A stretch of DNA of 15,422 nt from Solobacterium sp. (GCA_017543025.1 JAFYGX010000254.1:1-15422); one strand, 5' to 3'. Numbered from the stretch's first letter, positions 1 through 7,096 are shown. Numbers and translations: made by a program. Notes: generated by a model from the sequence alone, not told the origin.

Positions 1-550
1 CGTCAACGGAATGTATGATATCCCCTGCCTGCACACCCGCCTTTTCAGCCGGGGAATCCCGCAGGACCCGGGTAACCAGATGCAGCCCGTCTTCCACTGT
101 CGTAAACGTCACGCCGATCCCGATAAAATTCCGGTTGATTCCCTGCGTAAACTGCTCGATTTCCTCTTTGGACATATATTCCGTATGCGGATCTTCCTCA
201 TTGGAGGTAATGCCTGTCAGCGCCTGATCGCTCAGCCGTTCATCGATGTTCTCGATCTGGTTTGAAAAATACCAGTACCGCTTCATGACCTGCATCACAT
301 AGGGGATCTTCGTATCCGAATCCGCCTTTGTGGAAGCGGTAATCGCCTGCCGCAATCCGTCGAATACCGGAATCGGCTTCAGGCTTCCGATTCCCCAGCC
401 GAGAAACAGCGAAAGGATCACACACACGGAAAAAACCGCTGTCAGAATGACAATGCGCTTCTGAAGCCGTTCGATCTCATCGTTCATATCTTCTCTCTGC
501 AGATCATCCGGTTCGTTTGTCTGCATGGAATTATCCGATCTGTTTTTCAT
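1..550 (-). CDS. S41-family C-terminal processing peptidase (CtpA/CtpB type), N-terminal part
   Basis: Membrane-anchored serine protease of the carboxy-terminal processing family, expected to cleave extracytoplasmic proteins. Only the first 183 residues are inside the window; the catalytic Ser/Lys region lies beyond the left edge. One hydrophobic segment spans roughly residues 33-54. The family motif DPHTEYM (the usual form is DPYS-YM) is at 120-126. A PDZ domain then begins, with FIGIGVTF and SPAEKAGVQAGDII, and is cut at the edge. The start is uncertain. ATG 550 has GGGAG 12 bases upstream, while in-frame ATGs at 526 and 487 have poorer or no ribosome sites. It begins 19 bases after the M23 gene, so it is probably the last visible member of the ftsEX operon. 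B. subtilis CtpB also sits beside ftsEX, as far as I recall. The family is sure; the substrate is unknown. Confidence 0.88.
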   Translation of the reverse strand, partial: MKNRSDNSMQTNEPDDLQREDMNDEIERLQKRIVILTAVFSVCVILSLFLGWGIGSLKPIPVFDGLRQAITASTKADSDTKIPYVMQVMKRYWYFSNQIENIDERLSDQALTGITSNEEDPHTEYMSKEEIEQFTQGINRNFIGIGVTFTTVEDGLHLVTRVLRDSPAEKAGVQAGDIIHSVD

Positions 551-569
551 ATACTGCAGTAACTCCCAA

Positions 570-2003
570 TCATCCTCCGAACAGGGATTCCGGCTTCACA
601 CGGCATGGCGCGCCGGCTCCGTTTTCACAGAGACGGGAAAGACCCGCACTTCCCCAGCCGCAGCCGAAGGCAAGGTCGCCGTCCCATGTTCTTGCGAAAT
701 TCGTAAAGTTATTCGCATCGCCAAGATAGAACACTTCAATGTGGCAATGCGGGCCGGAACTGTTTCCTGTTGAACCGATCCTTCCGATCAGCTGTCCGGC
801 ATTGACAATCGTTCCCTTGGCGACAACCGATCCCATCTGCATATGCAGATATTTGACCGCATAAAGGCCGCCGTTGATCTTTGTCAGCAGATATGCCTGA
901 TTTCCGCCGCCCCAGGATCCGCCGATATTTGCGCCGCAGCCGTTGCCGAGTCCGCCGGAGTTGCAGCCATCCGCCGAGTGAAGCACGACGCCGTTGCCGA
1001 CCGCTACGATCGACTGCCCGGCCGGGCCGGAGAAATCAGCGCCGAGATGCACACCGCCGCTGGAATAGTGCCAGGTGCCGGCATACGGATTGATATGAAT
1101 CGACGGCACCGGATAGGTCCATCCGGCGGTCGCAACTACCTCATTGAGCTTTGCGGAAATCTCTTCCATCAGTTTCTGAATTTCTTCGATTTCTGCTGCA
1201 TAGCGGTTTCCCTCTGCTTCAAGATCCGCGCTCTTCTTCTGATATTCCTGCTCAATCAGCTGTGCCTGATACATCAGAGAAAGATATTCGTTCTGCTTTT
1301 CGACAACTTCATCTTTCTGTTTCTGCAGATTTTCTTTTTCGGCTTCCATTTCCTCTTTATCTGCATTCAGCTGTTCCACGAGCTTTGCCAGCTTTTCCAT
1401 GATCCGGGTATCGTAGTCCGTAATCGCAGAAAGTCCGTTGGCAATCCGGATGAAATCATCAAAATTACGGGCTCCCATCAGAATATCGAGATACTGATTC
1501 AGGCGCATCGTCTTCTGCTGAATCACCATCCGGTTTTTCACCTTTTCTTCCGCTGCTTCGATTTCGATCTGATTGTCTTCAATCTTGATTTCAAGCTCTT
1601 CGATCTTCTTCTCACTGATCGCCATCTGAGCGTTGAGATCGGCAATCTGACCGTTCAGCGCAGCCGCTTCACTCTGATATTCCTGTACCTTGGCGGCATA
1701 ATAAAGAATATCGGCAGCTATCGCTTCCCGCTGGCTTTCAATATCCTTGATTTTCTGATTCAGACTGTCCGTTGAATTGGAACGCTCCTGAATAAACGCC
1801 ATGCACTGGCTCTTCTGCGTCTGCGTCAGCGTTCCGCTTCCGGTGCATAGCGCAGTCCAGTATTCCGTATCGGAAAAATCCGGAGCTGCGGTCGTACCGC
1901 CTCCGGAAGTGCCGGATCCGCCGTCTTCTTCCGCCTGCACCTGTACGCCATGCAGGCCGGCAGCCAGCGCCGCGCAGAGGATGATTTTCAGAAACCGCTT
2001 CAT
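570..2003 (-). CDS. Secreted coiled-coil M23 (LytM) murein endopeptidase, probable FtsEX partner
   Basis: Peptidoglycan hydrolase of 477 residues, exported by a signal peptide (MKRFLKIILCAALAAGLHG, cut near residue 24). A Gly/Ser-rich stretch precedes a long coiled coil at about 75-290. The C-terminal M23 domain (about 295-435) has its zinc and catalytic residues: HLGAD (H319, D323), YLHM (H387) and HCH (H419, H421). This coil-plus-hydrolase layout is that of EnvC, and the position right after ftsX suggests activation through the FtsX outer loop, as for EnvC or streptococcal PcsB (a CHAP enzyme). ATG 2003 is chosen because GAGGTGG lies 8 bases upstream; an in-frame GTG at 2015 falls inside that ribosome site. 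The ATG overlaps the ftsX stop as TGATG, so translation is probably coupled. Oddities are eight cysteines in the exported part and a Gly-rich insertion near 345-370. The family is sure; the link to FtsEX is inferred. Confidence 0.92.
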   Translation of the reverse strand: MKRFLKIILCAALAAGLHGVQVQAEEDGGSGTSGGGTTAAPDFSDTEYWTALCTGSGTLTQTQKSQCMAFIQERSNSTDSLNQKIKDIESQREAIAADILYYAAKVQEYQSEAAALNGQIADLNAQMAISEKKIEELEIKIEDNQIEIEAAEEKVKNRMVIQQKTMRLNQYLDILMGARNFDDFIRIANGLSAITDYDTRIMEKLAKLVEQLNADKEEMEAEKENLQKQKDEVVEKQNEYLSLMYQAQLIEQEYQKKSADLEAEGNRYAAEIEEIQKLMEEISAKLNEVVATAGWTYPVPSIHINPYAGTWHYSSGGVHLGADFSGPAGQSIVAVGNGVVLHSADGCNSGGLGNGCGANIGGSWGGGNQAYLLTKINGGLYAVKYLHMQMGSVVAKGTIVNAGQLIGRIGSTGNSSGPHCHIEVFYLGDANNFTNFARTWDGDLAFGCGWGSAGLSRLCENGAGAPCRVKPESLFGG

Positions 2004-2911
2004 CAGCGTTTCCACCTCAGATACTTCGAAACGGAGAAGAACGAACCGATGAGACCGACCGCAATACCGATTCCGGCCATCAGCGTGCAGGCCACCGGAA
2101 GGAATTTTTCAGGCGGAATCAGTCTGAACATCTGAGAAATCAGATATCCGCCGGTCATTTTGTAAATGTAGCGATAGAACACAATCGTGACAATGATCGG
2201 AATCAGCGAGCCAAGTGCACCGATGACAATGCCTTCCACCACAAACGGGGCACGGATGAATCCATTCTTCGCGCCGACATTCCGCATGATGGCAATCTCA
2301 TCCGCCCGTGCCATGATCGTTGTATTGATCGTATTGTGAATCAGGAAAATCGCCATGACAGACAGCACAATCGAAAGGATCGCTCCGCCATAGCGGATCG
2401 TTCTCAGCATGAACACCAGCTGGATCGCCGAAGCACCGCCGAAGTTCACCGAATCAATTCCTTCGATGTTCTTGATCTGATCGGCAACACTCTGCAGTGT
2501 ATTTCCGTCTTTGACCGTCACATAATAGGCGTCATGCATCGGGTTGTTGTCCCCTTCGAACGGACGGAATGCCTCTTTCGTTTTCTCATCGGAAAACGAC
2601 GCAAGATAATAATCGAATTCATCTTCCTTGCTGGAGAAGGTAACGGTATCCACTCCTTCAATCGACTGAATTTCCAGTGCGATGCGGTCTTCCTGCTCCG
2701 CTGCTTCGTAATCATAGTCAACGGTCGCCGATATCTGAACCGACTGTTCGATTCCGGTCGTAAACTGACCGACATTCATCGTAAACATCAGAAACAAACT
2801 GATAATGAACAGCGTGATCGTCACGACCACTCCGGATGACATGGAAAGCGCGCCATGCCGGAACACACCTAAAAACCCTTCTTTGATCGGGCGCCAGATT
2901 CTACTGATCAT
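2003..2911 (-). CDS. ftsX: Cell-division protein FtsX, membrane component of FtsEX
   Basis: ABC-type membrane protein that pairs with FtsE and passes its ATPase cycle to a cell-wall hydrolase outside the membrane; it is not known to carry a substrate. The 302 residues match the usual length of about 300. Membrane segments are at about 22-46, 174-196, 222-247 and 270-292. A large outer loop (about 47-170) lies between the first two and is the expected contact site for the hydrolase. The motif ARADEIAIMRNVGAKNGFI (201-219) after segment 2 is typical of FtsX. AAGGAGG lies upstream. ATG 2911 (spacing 11) is preferred over ATG 2920 (spacing 2), though the latter cannot be excluded. The start overlaps the end of ftsE by 11 bases and the stop overlaps the M23 gene, which points to one operon with coupled translation. 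Confidence 0.95.
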   Translation of the reverse strand: MISRIWRPIKEGFLGVFRHGALSMSSGVVVTITLFIISLFLMFTMNVGQFTTGIEQSVQISATVDYDYEAAEQEDRIALEIQSIEGVDTVTFSSKEDEFDYYLASFSDEKTKEAFRPFEGDNNPMHDAYYVTVKDGNTLQSVADQIKNIEGIDSVNFGGASAIQLVFMLRTIRYGGAILSIVLSVMAIFLIHNTINTTIMARADEIAIMRNVGAKNGFIRAPFVVEGIVIGALGSLIPIIVTIVFYRYIYKMTGGYLISQMFRLIPPEKFLPVACTLMAGIGIAVGLIGSFFSVSKYLRWKR

Positions 2912-3593
2912 GCTGGACATATCCTCCTTCCGAAAGATCCGCGACAATATGACCGTGTTCCAGCACAACTGTCCGTTTGCGGTGCTTGTTAACGATCGTA
3001 AGGTCATGCGTTACCATCAGAATCGTCGTACCGTATTCCCGGTTGATCTTATCAAGCAGCGCCATGATTTCATCCGACATGCCGGGGTCGAGGTTTCCGG
3101 TCGGCTCATCTGCGATCAGCACCTTCGGCCGGTTTGCGATCGCTCTGGCAACAGCGACACGCTGCTGCTGGCCGCCGGAGAGCTCCCGCGGAAAACTGTT
3201 TCCCTTCTCGTCCAGACCGACGAGATTCATTACTTCTCTGACCCGCCGCCGGATCAGTGATTTCGGCAGATTGATCACTTCCAGCGCATAGGCGATATTT
3301 TCAAACACCGTTTTGGTCGGAAGCAGCTTGAAGTCCTGGAATACGACGCCGATATTGCGCCGGTATACCGGCACCTTGGAATGACGCAGTCTGCCGACAT
3401 CAATGCCGACAACGCATACCTTTCCCTTTGTGGCGATCTCTTCTCCGTCAAGCAGTTTGATCAGTGTCGATTTGCCGGACCCGGTAGGTCCGATGATATA
3501 TACGAACTCCCCCTGCTCAACTCTGAAATTTATGTCATACAGCGCGTTTACACCGTTTCTGTATTTTTTATATACATGGCTGCATTCAATCAT
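2901..3593 (-). CDS. ftsE: Cell-division ATP-binding protein FtsE
   Basis: Cytoplasmic ATPase of the FtsEX complex. The 230 residues match the family length. All ABC motifs are intact: Walker A GPTGSGKS at 35-42, Q-loop Q86, signature LSGGQ at 138-142, Walker B VLIADEP with D162 and E163, and the switch His H196 in VTHD. The stretch ADEPTGNLDP is characteristic of FtsE. ATG 3593 has AGGAGG about 7 bases upstream. A near-consensus promoter lies 67 bases before the start, so this gene probably opens the ftsE-ftsX-M23-S41 operon even though the yitT-like gene lies upstream on the same strand. The order ftsE, ftsX, hydrolase, protease recurs in Bacillota and supports a role in septal or sidewall peptidoglycan remodelling. 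Confidence 0.97.
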   Translation of the reverse strand: MIECSHVYKKYRNGVNALYDINFRVEQGEFVYIIGPTGSGKSTLIKLLDGEEIATKGKVCVVGIDVGRLRHSKVPVYRRNIGVVFQDFKLLPTKTVFENIAYALEVINLPKSLIRRRVREVMNLVGLDEKGNSFPRELSGGQQQRVAVARAIANRPKVLIADEPTGNLDPGMSDEIMALLDKINREYGTTILMVTHDLTIVNKHRKRTVVLEHGHIVADLSEGGYVQHDQ

Positions 3594-3625
3594 TAAAACT
3601 CCTCCTGCAGTACTTCTGAAAGCGC

Positions 3626-3643
3626 AAAAAGCACTGACGTGCT
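3626..3643 (-). terminator. Weak hairpin with U-tract in the ftsE leader
   Basis: On the minus strand AGCAC-GTCA-GTGCT (5-bp stem, 4-base loop) runs straight into five T residues. It lies downstream of the ftsE promoter and upstream of its ribosome site. It could be a weak terminator for read-through from the yitT-like gene, a partial attenuator, or chance. The stem is short and confidence is low. Confidence 0.3.
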
Positions 3644-3659
3644 GAATAAAATCCTAATT

Positions 3660-3688
3660 ATTATAAAGTAAGGATGACGCTTTTCCAA
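3660..3688 (-). promoter_or_regulatory. Sigma-A type promoter for the ftsEX operon
   Basis: On the minus strand, TTGGAA (3688-3683) is a -35 box matching 4 of 6 consensus bases. A 17-base spacer separates it from an exact TATAAT -10 box (3665-3660). Transcription would begin near 3653, giving a leader of about 60 bases before ftsE. Confidence 0.7.
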
Positions 3689-3711
3689 GCAATTGCTGAA
3701 TGCGCATCCGC

Positions 3712-4575
3712 TCAGATATGAAATTTGAAGGAGAACCCTTCTCCGTGCATATCCGTCGCATCTGTTGTGATGACAAATGCCGAAGGATCATTCCGGTTGA
3801 TAATTTCAAGCAGCGTACTGTACTGATTCTGATTCACAACGACCAGCAGTACCTTTTTCGGCCGCATGGACCAGCCGCCGGTTCCCTCCAGCATTGTGAC
3901 GCCGCGGTCAAGTTCTTCCTGAATCTTCTTCCGAATCTCATCCCACTGTTCCGATATGATCTGCACACTCTTGGCAACGGTTCCTTCCCCGAGCGAAAGC
4001 ACGCGGTTAATCGCATAACCCGACACAAATACCGATATCAGACCGATCAGCACTGCTTCAATTCCGTAAGCCGAATAGCCGAGCAGCACCGTCAGTCCGT
4101 CGACAATCATCACAAGCAGGGAAATCCGGATGCCGGTCAGTTTGTTGATGATCAGCGGCGGAACATCCATTCCTCCTGTGCTGGCACCGGCCCGCATCAC
4201 CATTCCGATTCCGATCCCGCCGAGCAGCCCGCCGTAGAACGAAGCGAGAAACGGTTCGATTGCCGGAATGATCAGTGTTTTTGCAAGGATGGTATTGAAC
4301 ACGGGATACAGTACGGAAGAAATAACCGTAGAAAAAAAGAACTCCCTGCCGAGAATCAGAGAGCCCGCTCCCAGCAGCGCAATGGTCAGGCAGTCTGCCA
4401 TCATCGTCTTGTCAATATGAAGAAACGGTTCCAGCGCAACCGCAATGCCGGCAACGCCGCCGGACAGTATATTAAACGGCAGGATGAACATCTGCACGGA
4501 CAGACAAAGTATGAATGTCCCGCCGATGATCAGCATCCCGTCGATCAGTTTTCTTGTGACAGCTTTCTGTTTCAT
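3712..4575 (-). CDS. YitT-family membrane protein (DUF161 plus DUF2179)
   Basis: Integral membrane protein of 287 residues with no established biochemical role. The N-terminal DUF161 part (about 10-195) contains several hydrophobic segments and the family motif ASTGGMD at 131-137. The C-terminal soluble DUF2179 domain (about 225-283) ends with the typical stretch DPSAFVITTDATDMHGEGF. ATG 4575 is preferred over the in-frame ATG 4596 because AGGTGA lies 9 bases upstream of it. In addition, ATG 4596 overlaps a consensus TATAAT box and so would probably not be transcribed. The gene lies 118 bases upstream of ftsE on the same strand with no strong terminator between, so some read-through is likely. 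A YitT-like gene (yvjA) beside ftsEX is, as I recall, also seen in B. subtilis. The family is sure; the function is unknown. Confidence 0.93.
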   Translation of the reverse strand: MKQKAVTRKLIDGMLIIGGTFILCLSVQMFILPFNILSGGVAGIAVALEPFLHIDKTMMADCLTIALLGAGSLILGREFFFSTVISSVLYPVFNTILAKTLIIPAIEPFLASFYGGLLGGIGIGMVMRAGASTGGMDVPPLIINKLTGIRISLLVMIVDGLTVLLGYSAYGIEAVLIGLISVFVSGYAINRVLSLGEGTVAKSVQIISEQWDEIRKKIQEELDRGVTMLEGTGGWSMRPKKVLLVVVNQNQYSTLLEIINRNDPSAFVITTDATDMHGEGFSFKFHI

Positions 4576-4594
4576 ATGTTCGTTCACCTGTCGC

Positions 4595-4603
4595 ATTATA
4601 CCA
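4595..4603 (-). promoter_or_regulatory. Extended -10 promoter for the yitT-like gene
   Basis: The minus strand shows TGGTATAAT (4603-4595), an exact TATAAT with the TGn extension. No good -35 box is seen at 16-18 bases, which extended -10 promoters tolerate. Transcription would start near 4588, almost on the ribosome site of the gene at 4575. Confidence 0.6.
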
Positions 4604-4608
4604 CTTCA

Positions 4609-4617
4609 TGCTATGAT
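4609..4617 (+). promoter_or_regulatory. Extended -10 promoter for the VanZ-family gene
   Basis: The plus strand shows TGCTATGAT (4609-4617), matching 5 of 6 bases of TATAAT and carrying the TGn extension. No clear -35 box is seen. It would give a leader of about 24 bases including the AGGAGG site. It lies back to back with the opposing yitT promoter. Confidence 0.5.
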
Positions 4618-4647
4618 TGCGGATAATGCGGAAAGGAGGACTGAACG

Positions 4648-5112
4648 ATGCAGCCAAGAAAACACTGGTGGATCTGGCTTCTTGTCGCTGTCTATATCTG
4701 GATGATTTTCCGCAATTCTCTGATGATTGCGGATGTCTCTGCCAGAACCAGCACCGAAGCCGCACAGATTCTTCTGCGCATCCTGAGGCACTTCGGCCTG
4801 TATGCCGATTTTGAAGTATTTCACCATTACGTGCGGAAGTGCGCGCATTTTGCAGAATTTGCCGGCCTCGGGTTTCTTGTCACCCTCGCCATGCATATCT
4901 GCCCGCTGTTCCGCAGCCGGTTTCTGAATTTCTCCCTCTTTCTGATTCTGGTTCCGGCAGCAGATGAAACCATTCAGCGGTTTGTCGAAGGCAGAGGCAG
5001 CGCATATTTTGATATGGTCATCGACGGAAGCGGATTTCTCTTCGGCGGATTTGTCTGCTATGTCTGTCTGCTGATCCTGAAGGATCTCTTCGGAAACAGA
5101 ACCCGTGCCTGA
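4648..5112 (+). CDS. VanZ-family membrane protein
   Basis: Small membrane protein of 154 residues. Its relative VanZ gives low-level teicoplanin resistance in VanA clusters, but most chromosomal members have no known role. Hydrophobic segments lie at about 8-22, 67-85, 92-106 and 124-144. Two blocks identify the family: RKCAHFAEFAGLGFL (63-77) and DETIQRFVEGRG followed by FDMVIDGSGFLFG (106-133). The acidic residues and the Arg/His of these blocks are kept. ATG 4648 has a perfect AGGAGG 8 bases upstream. The gene is transcribed alone: a divergent promoter precedes it and a strong terminator follows 28 bases after the stop. No glycopeptide-resistance genes are nearby, so resistance should not be assumed. 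Confidence 0.92.
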   Translation: MQPRKHWWIWLLVAVYIWMIFRNSLMIADVSARTSTEAAQILLRILRHFGLYADFEVFHHYVRKCAHFAEFAGLGFLVTLAMHICPLFRSRFLNFSLFLILVPAADETIQRFVEGRGSAYFDMVIDGSGFLFGGFVCYVCLLILKDLFGNRTRA

Positions 5113-5140
5113 AGGCAGAAAGCGCATGGTTCAGCTTATC

Positions 5141-5164
5141 AGAAGCAGTTCATGCTTCTTTTTT
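5141..5164 (+). terminator. Intrinsic terminator after the VanZ-family gene
   Basis: AGAAGCA-GTTCA-TGCTTCT forms a perfect 7-bp stem with a 5-base loop, followed by a run of T residues to 5164. It separates the VanZ gene from the GntR/ABC operon. Confidence 0.88.
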
Positions 5165-5165
5165 G

Positions 5166-5193
5166 TTGCACATCTGTTCATACTGTATATACT
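5166..5193 (+). promoter_or_regulatory. Candidate promoter of the GntR/ABC operon
   Basis: TTGCAC (5166-5171) is a weak -35 box. It is followed by a 16-base spacer and TATACT (5188-5193), which matches 5 of 6 bases of the -10 consensus. The start site would be near 5200, only about 15 bases before the GTG start codon. The A/T-rich repeats make the exact -10 choice ambiguous. Confidence 0.45.
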
Positions 5194-5205
5194 GTATATA
5201 TACAG
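5181..5205 (+). promoter_or_regulatory. Palindromic operator for the GntR-family regulator
   Basis: CTGTATATATACAG (5192-5205) is a perfect 14-bp palindrome. It is preceded by an overlapping direct repeat of TACTGTATA (5181-5189 and 5190-5198). The block spans the probable -10 box and start site and ends just before the GAGGTG ribosome site. A dimeric GntR repressor bound here would block its own operon, as is usual for YtrA-type regulators. That this regulator binds it is inferred from position. Confidence 0.6.
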
Positions 5206-5214
5206 AGGTGAACA

Positions 5215-5601
5215 GTGGAACTATTTATCGACCAGCGCAGCAGCAGCCCGATCTATCTTCAGATCTGTCAGCAGATCAAAGCGCAGATTCTGAACGGAAC
5301 ATTGAAGCCGGATACCCCCCTCCCCTCCATCCGCAGCCTTGCCAAAGATCTGCGAATCAGTGTGATCACCACAAAGCGGGCGTACGAGGAACTGGAGAAG
5401 GACGGGTTTCTCTATACGGTCGGCGGAAAGGGTTCCTTTGTTTCAGCTGTGGATCAGGAATATGTGAAAGAAGAATGCCGGATGCAGATTGAAGCATGGA
5501 TGAACCAGATACTGACTGCTTCGAGAGAAGCCGGAATTACAGAAGAAGAACTGTCTGCGATGTGGCAGACTCTGCGGGAGGAATCAGATGAATGCAATTG
5601 A
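5215..5601 (+). CDS. GntR-family transcriptional regulator, YtrA subfamily
   Basis: DNA-binding regulator of 128 residues. The winged helix-turn-helix (about 8-75) shows the GntR signature: PIYLQICQQIKAQILNG, then LPSIRSLAKDLRISVITTKRAYEELEKDGFL and the wing GGKGSFV. The C-terminal part is only about 50 residues, too short for the FadR, HutC or MocR effector domains. That size and the adjacent ABC genes place it in the YtrA subfamily. It starts with GTG at 5215, with GAGGTG upstream (AGG 6 bases away). Its end overlaps the ATPase gene by 14 bases, so the three genes form one transcript. It probably represses its own operon through the palindrome at 5192-5205 until a signal is sensed. In several Bacillota such operons answer cell-wall-active compounds, but the signal here is unknown. 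Confidence 0.93.
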   Translation: MELFIDQRSSSPIYLQICQQIKAQILNGTLKPDTPLPSIRSLAKDLRISVITTKRAYEELEKDGFLYTVGGKGSFVSAVDQEYVKEECRMQIEAWMNQILTASREAGITEEELSAMWQTLREESDECN

Positions 5602-6439
5602 ACTGAATCATGTCACGAAACACTACCCTTCATTTACGCTGAACGACATTTCAATCACGCTTCCGGAAGGAATGATCATGGGGCTGGTCGGGGAAAACGG
5701 CGCCGGCAAGACGACAATTTTCCGTATTCTTACCGGCATTGCGAAATGTGATGAAGGAACGTTCTCACTGCTTGGCTGCAGTGATCCGCATCATCACAAG
5801 GAAGTGATGAATCAGGTCGGCGTCGTCAGTGAAGACGGCCACCCGCCGCTTATGATGAACCGGAAGGAAATCGGAACACTGTTCGGAATGCTCTATCCGG
5901 GCTTCGATGCGGCATATTACGCACAGCTCGGCCGTCAGATGAACATTCCCGAAACCACCCCGTATGCCAGTCTTTCCAAAGGCAACCAGATGAAACTGAA
6001 GATTCTGTGCGCGCTCAGCCATCACCCTCAGCTGCTGCTGTTCGATGAGGCGACAAGCGGTCTTGATCCGCTTGCCCGGGATGAACTGCTGGATCTTCTG
6101 ATCGACTTTACACGGGAAGAACATCATTCGATTCTGATGTCTTCCCACATCGTAAGCGACCTGGAAAAAGCCTGTGATTATATCGTTCTGCTTCATGAAG
6201 GCAGTATCATGGCCAATGAGGCGAAGGATGTGATGCAGGAAAGCTGGCGGATCGTCCACTGTCCCGGCGACCGGCTGGAACAGATCGACAGATCTGCTGT
6301 ATTCGGTAAGCGGATCACTCCCTACGGCGCAGAACTTCTCATGAAACATGATCAGATTCCCGCCGGTCTTTCTCAGGAGCCCGCTTCCATTGAAGACATC
6401 TTCATTCTTATGACGAAAGGAGCGAATCATTCCGCATGA
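5588..6439 (+). CDS. ABC transporter ATP-binding protein (YtrB/CcmA-like)
   Basis: ATPase of 283 residues that would energise the permease encoded next. Walker A GENGAGKT is at 35-42, the signature is the variant LSKGN at 129-133, Walker B LLLFDEA has D153 and E154, and the switch His is H187 in SSH. The Q-loop position carries Ser-Glu (81-82) rather than Gln, and LSKGN replaces LSGGQ; both variants occur in the ATPases paired with YtrA-type regulators. The C-terminal tail (about 215-283) is an accessory region common in ABC-2 exporters. GGGAGGA precedes ATG 5588 at normal spacing. The gene overlaps the regulator by 14 bases and the permease by 4 (ATGA), so translation is likely coupled. The substrate cannot be told from sequence. 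Confidence 0.94.
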   Translation: MNAIELNHVTKHYPSFTLNDISITLPEGMIMGLVGENGAGKTTIFRILTGIAKCDEGTFSLLGCSDPHHHKEVMNQVGVVSEDGHPPLMMNRKEIGTLFGMLYPGFDAAYYAQLGRQMNIPETTPYASLSKGNQMKLKILCALSHHPQLLLFDEATSGLDPLARDELLDLLIDFTREEHHSILMSSHIVSDLEKACDYIVLLHEGSIMANEAKDVMQESWRIVHCPGDRLEQIDRSAVFGKRITPYGAELLMKHDQIPAGLSQEPASIEDIFILMTKGANHSA

Positions 6440-7071
6440 AAGGACTGCTTTATAAAGATCTGTGCATCATGCGTCAGGTTTACCGTACCTGGCTTATGAT
6501 CTGTCTGCTGTTTCTCATCATATCGTTTCTCAATCCGAAGAATCCGTACTGGGCTGTTTATTCCGTATTCATGCTGAGCTCCATGGTTTCCGGTCTGCAG
6601 AGCATGGATGAAACGCAGAAATGGACACTGTACTGCGAAATCCTGCCGATTACCCGCAGTCTTCAGGTAACGGAGAAGTTTCTTCTTTCCCTGCTTGTTG
6701 TGCTTGCCTACACGCTGTTCTATACCGTCGCCCAGGGAATCCTGTCCCTGTTCGGTTTCGGCCTTTCGTTTTCCGAAACCTGTCTTATCGCAGGGATGAT
6801 CATTGTGACCGGAGCAGTTTCCATCTCGGTTTCTCTGACGACAGCCTTTCTGTTCGGCCCGCAGAAGAGTCAGCTTGGCAGAATGGTGCTGATCGCTGTC
6901 ACTGTCGGCTGCGGAATGCTGATAATCACGCAGGCTTCCGCCGTTCTCTCCTTTCTGCAGTCCATCCCTGCCGTCTTTCTCTCGCTCGGGATTCCGCTGC
7001 TCTCACTGCTGCTGTTTGCGGCAGGATGGAAGATTTCCTGCATCGGATATGAAAAACGGACATTTCAGTAA
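6436..7071 (+). CDS. ABC-2 type transporter permease
   Basis: Membrane protein of 211 residues with about six hydrophobic segments, roughly at 17-31, 38-52, 83-103, 116-140, 150-170 and 177-198. It opens with MKGLLYKDLCIMR, the amphipathic start typical of small ABC-2 permeases of the ABC2_membrane_5 kind (KGLLxKDL). Only one permease is present, so the working exporter is probably a 2+2 homodimer. The ATG overlaps the ATPase stop as ATGA; AAAGGAG lies 13 bases upstream, which is long and favours coupled translation. It is the last gene of the GntR operon and is followed at once by a terminator. Substrate unknown; toxic peptides or lipid-II-binding agents are guesses from related operons. Confidence 0.88.
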   Translation: MKGLLYKDLCIMRQVYRTWLMICLLFLIISFLNPKNPYWAVYSVFMLSSMVSGLQSMDETQKWTLYCEILPITRSLQVTEKFLLSLLVVLAYTLFYTVAQGILSLFGFGLSFSETCLIAGMIIVTGAVSISVSLTTAFLFGPQKSQLGRMVLIAVTVGCGMLIITQASAVLSFLQSIPAVFLSLGIPLLSLLLFAAGWKISCIGYEKRTFQ

Positions 7072-7074
7072 AGC

Positions 7075-7096
7075 AGCTCCTTGGAGCTTTTTTTTT
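7075..7096 (+). terminator. Intrinsic terminator of the GntR/ABC operon
   Basis: AGCTC-CTTG-GAGCT (5-bp stem, 4-base loop) is followed by nine T residues (7088-7096). It starts 4 bases after the permease stop codon. The stem is short but the T-tract is strong. Confidence 0.8.

Noticed and set aside
843..1775. Long open frame on the plus strand (310 codons)
   Set aside because: It lies antisense to the M23 gene, has no ribosome site, and its Phe/Leu/Ile/His-rich make-up is the shadow of a coiled-coil coding strand.
3617..3630. TGAAAGCGC start resembling a CcpA (cre) site in the ftsE leader
   Set aside because: Only the first half fits; the second half is all A. Catabolite control of ftsEX is not expected.
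3700..4626. Long open frame on the plus strand opposite the yitT-like gene
   Set aside because: Composition rich in His, Arg, Gln and Asn with no family pattern; the minus strand encodes a clear YitT protein with a ribosome site.
4648..5112. Reading the VanZ-family gene as a glycopeptide-resistance gene
   Set aside because: No vanHAX-type genes are nearby, and most chromosomal VanZ-family proteins have no shown link to resistance.
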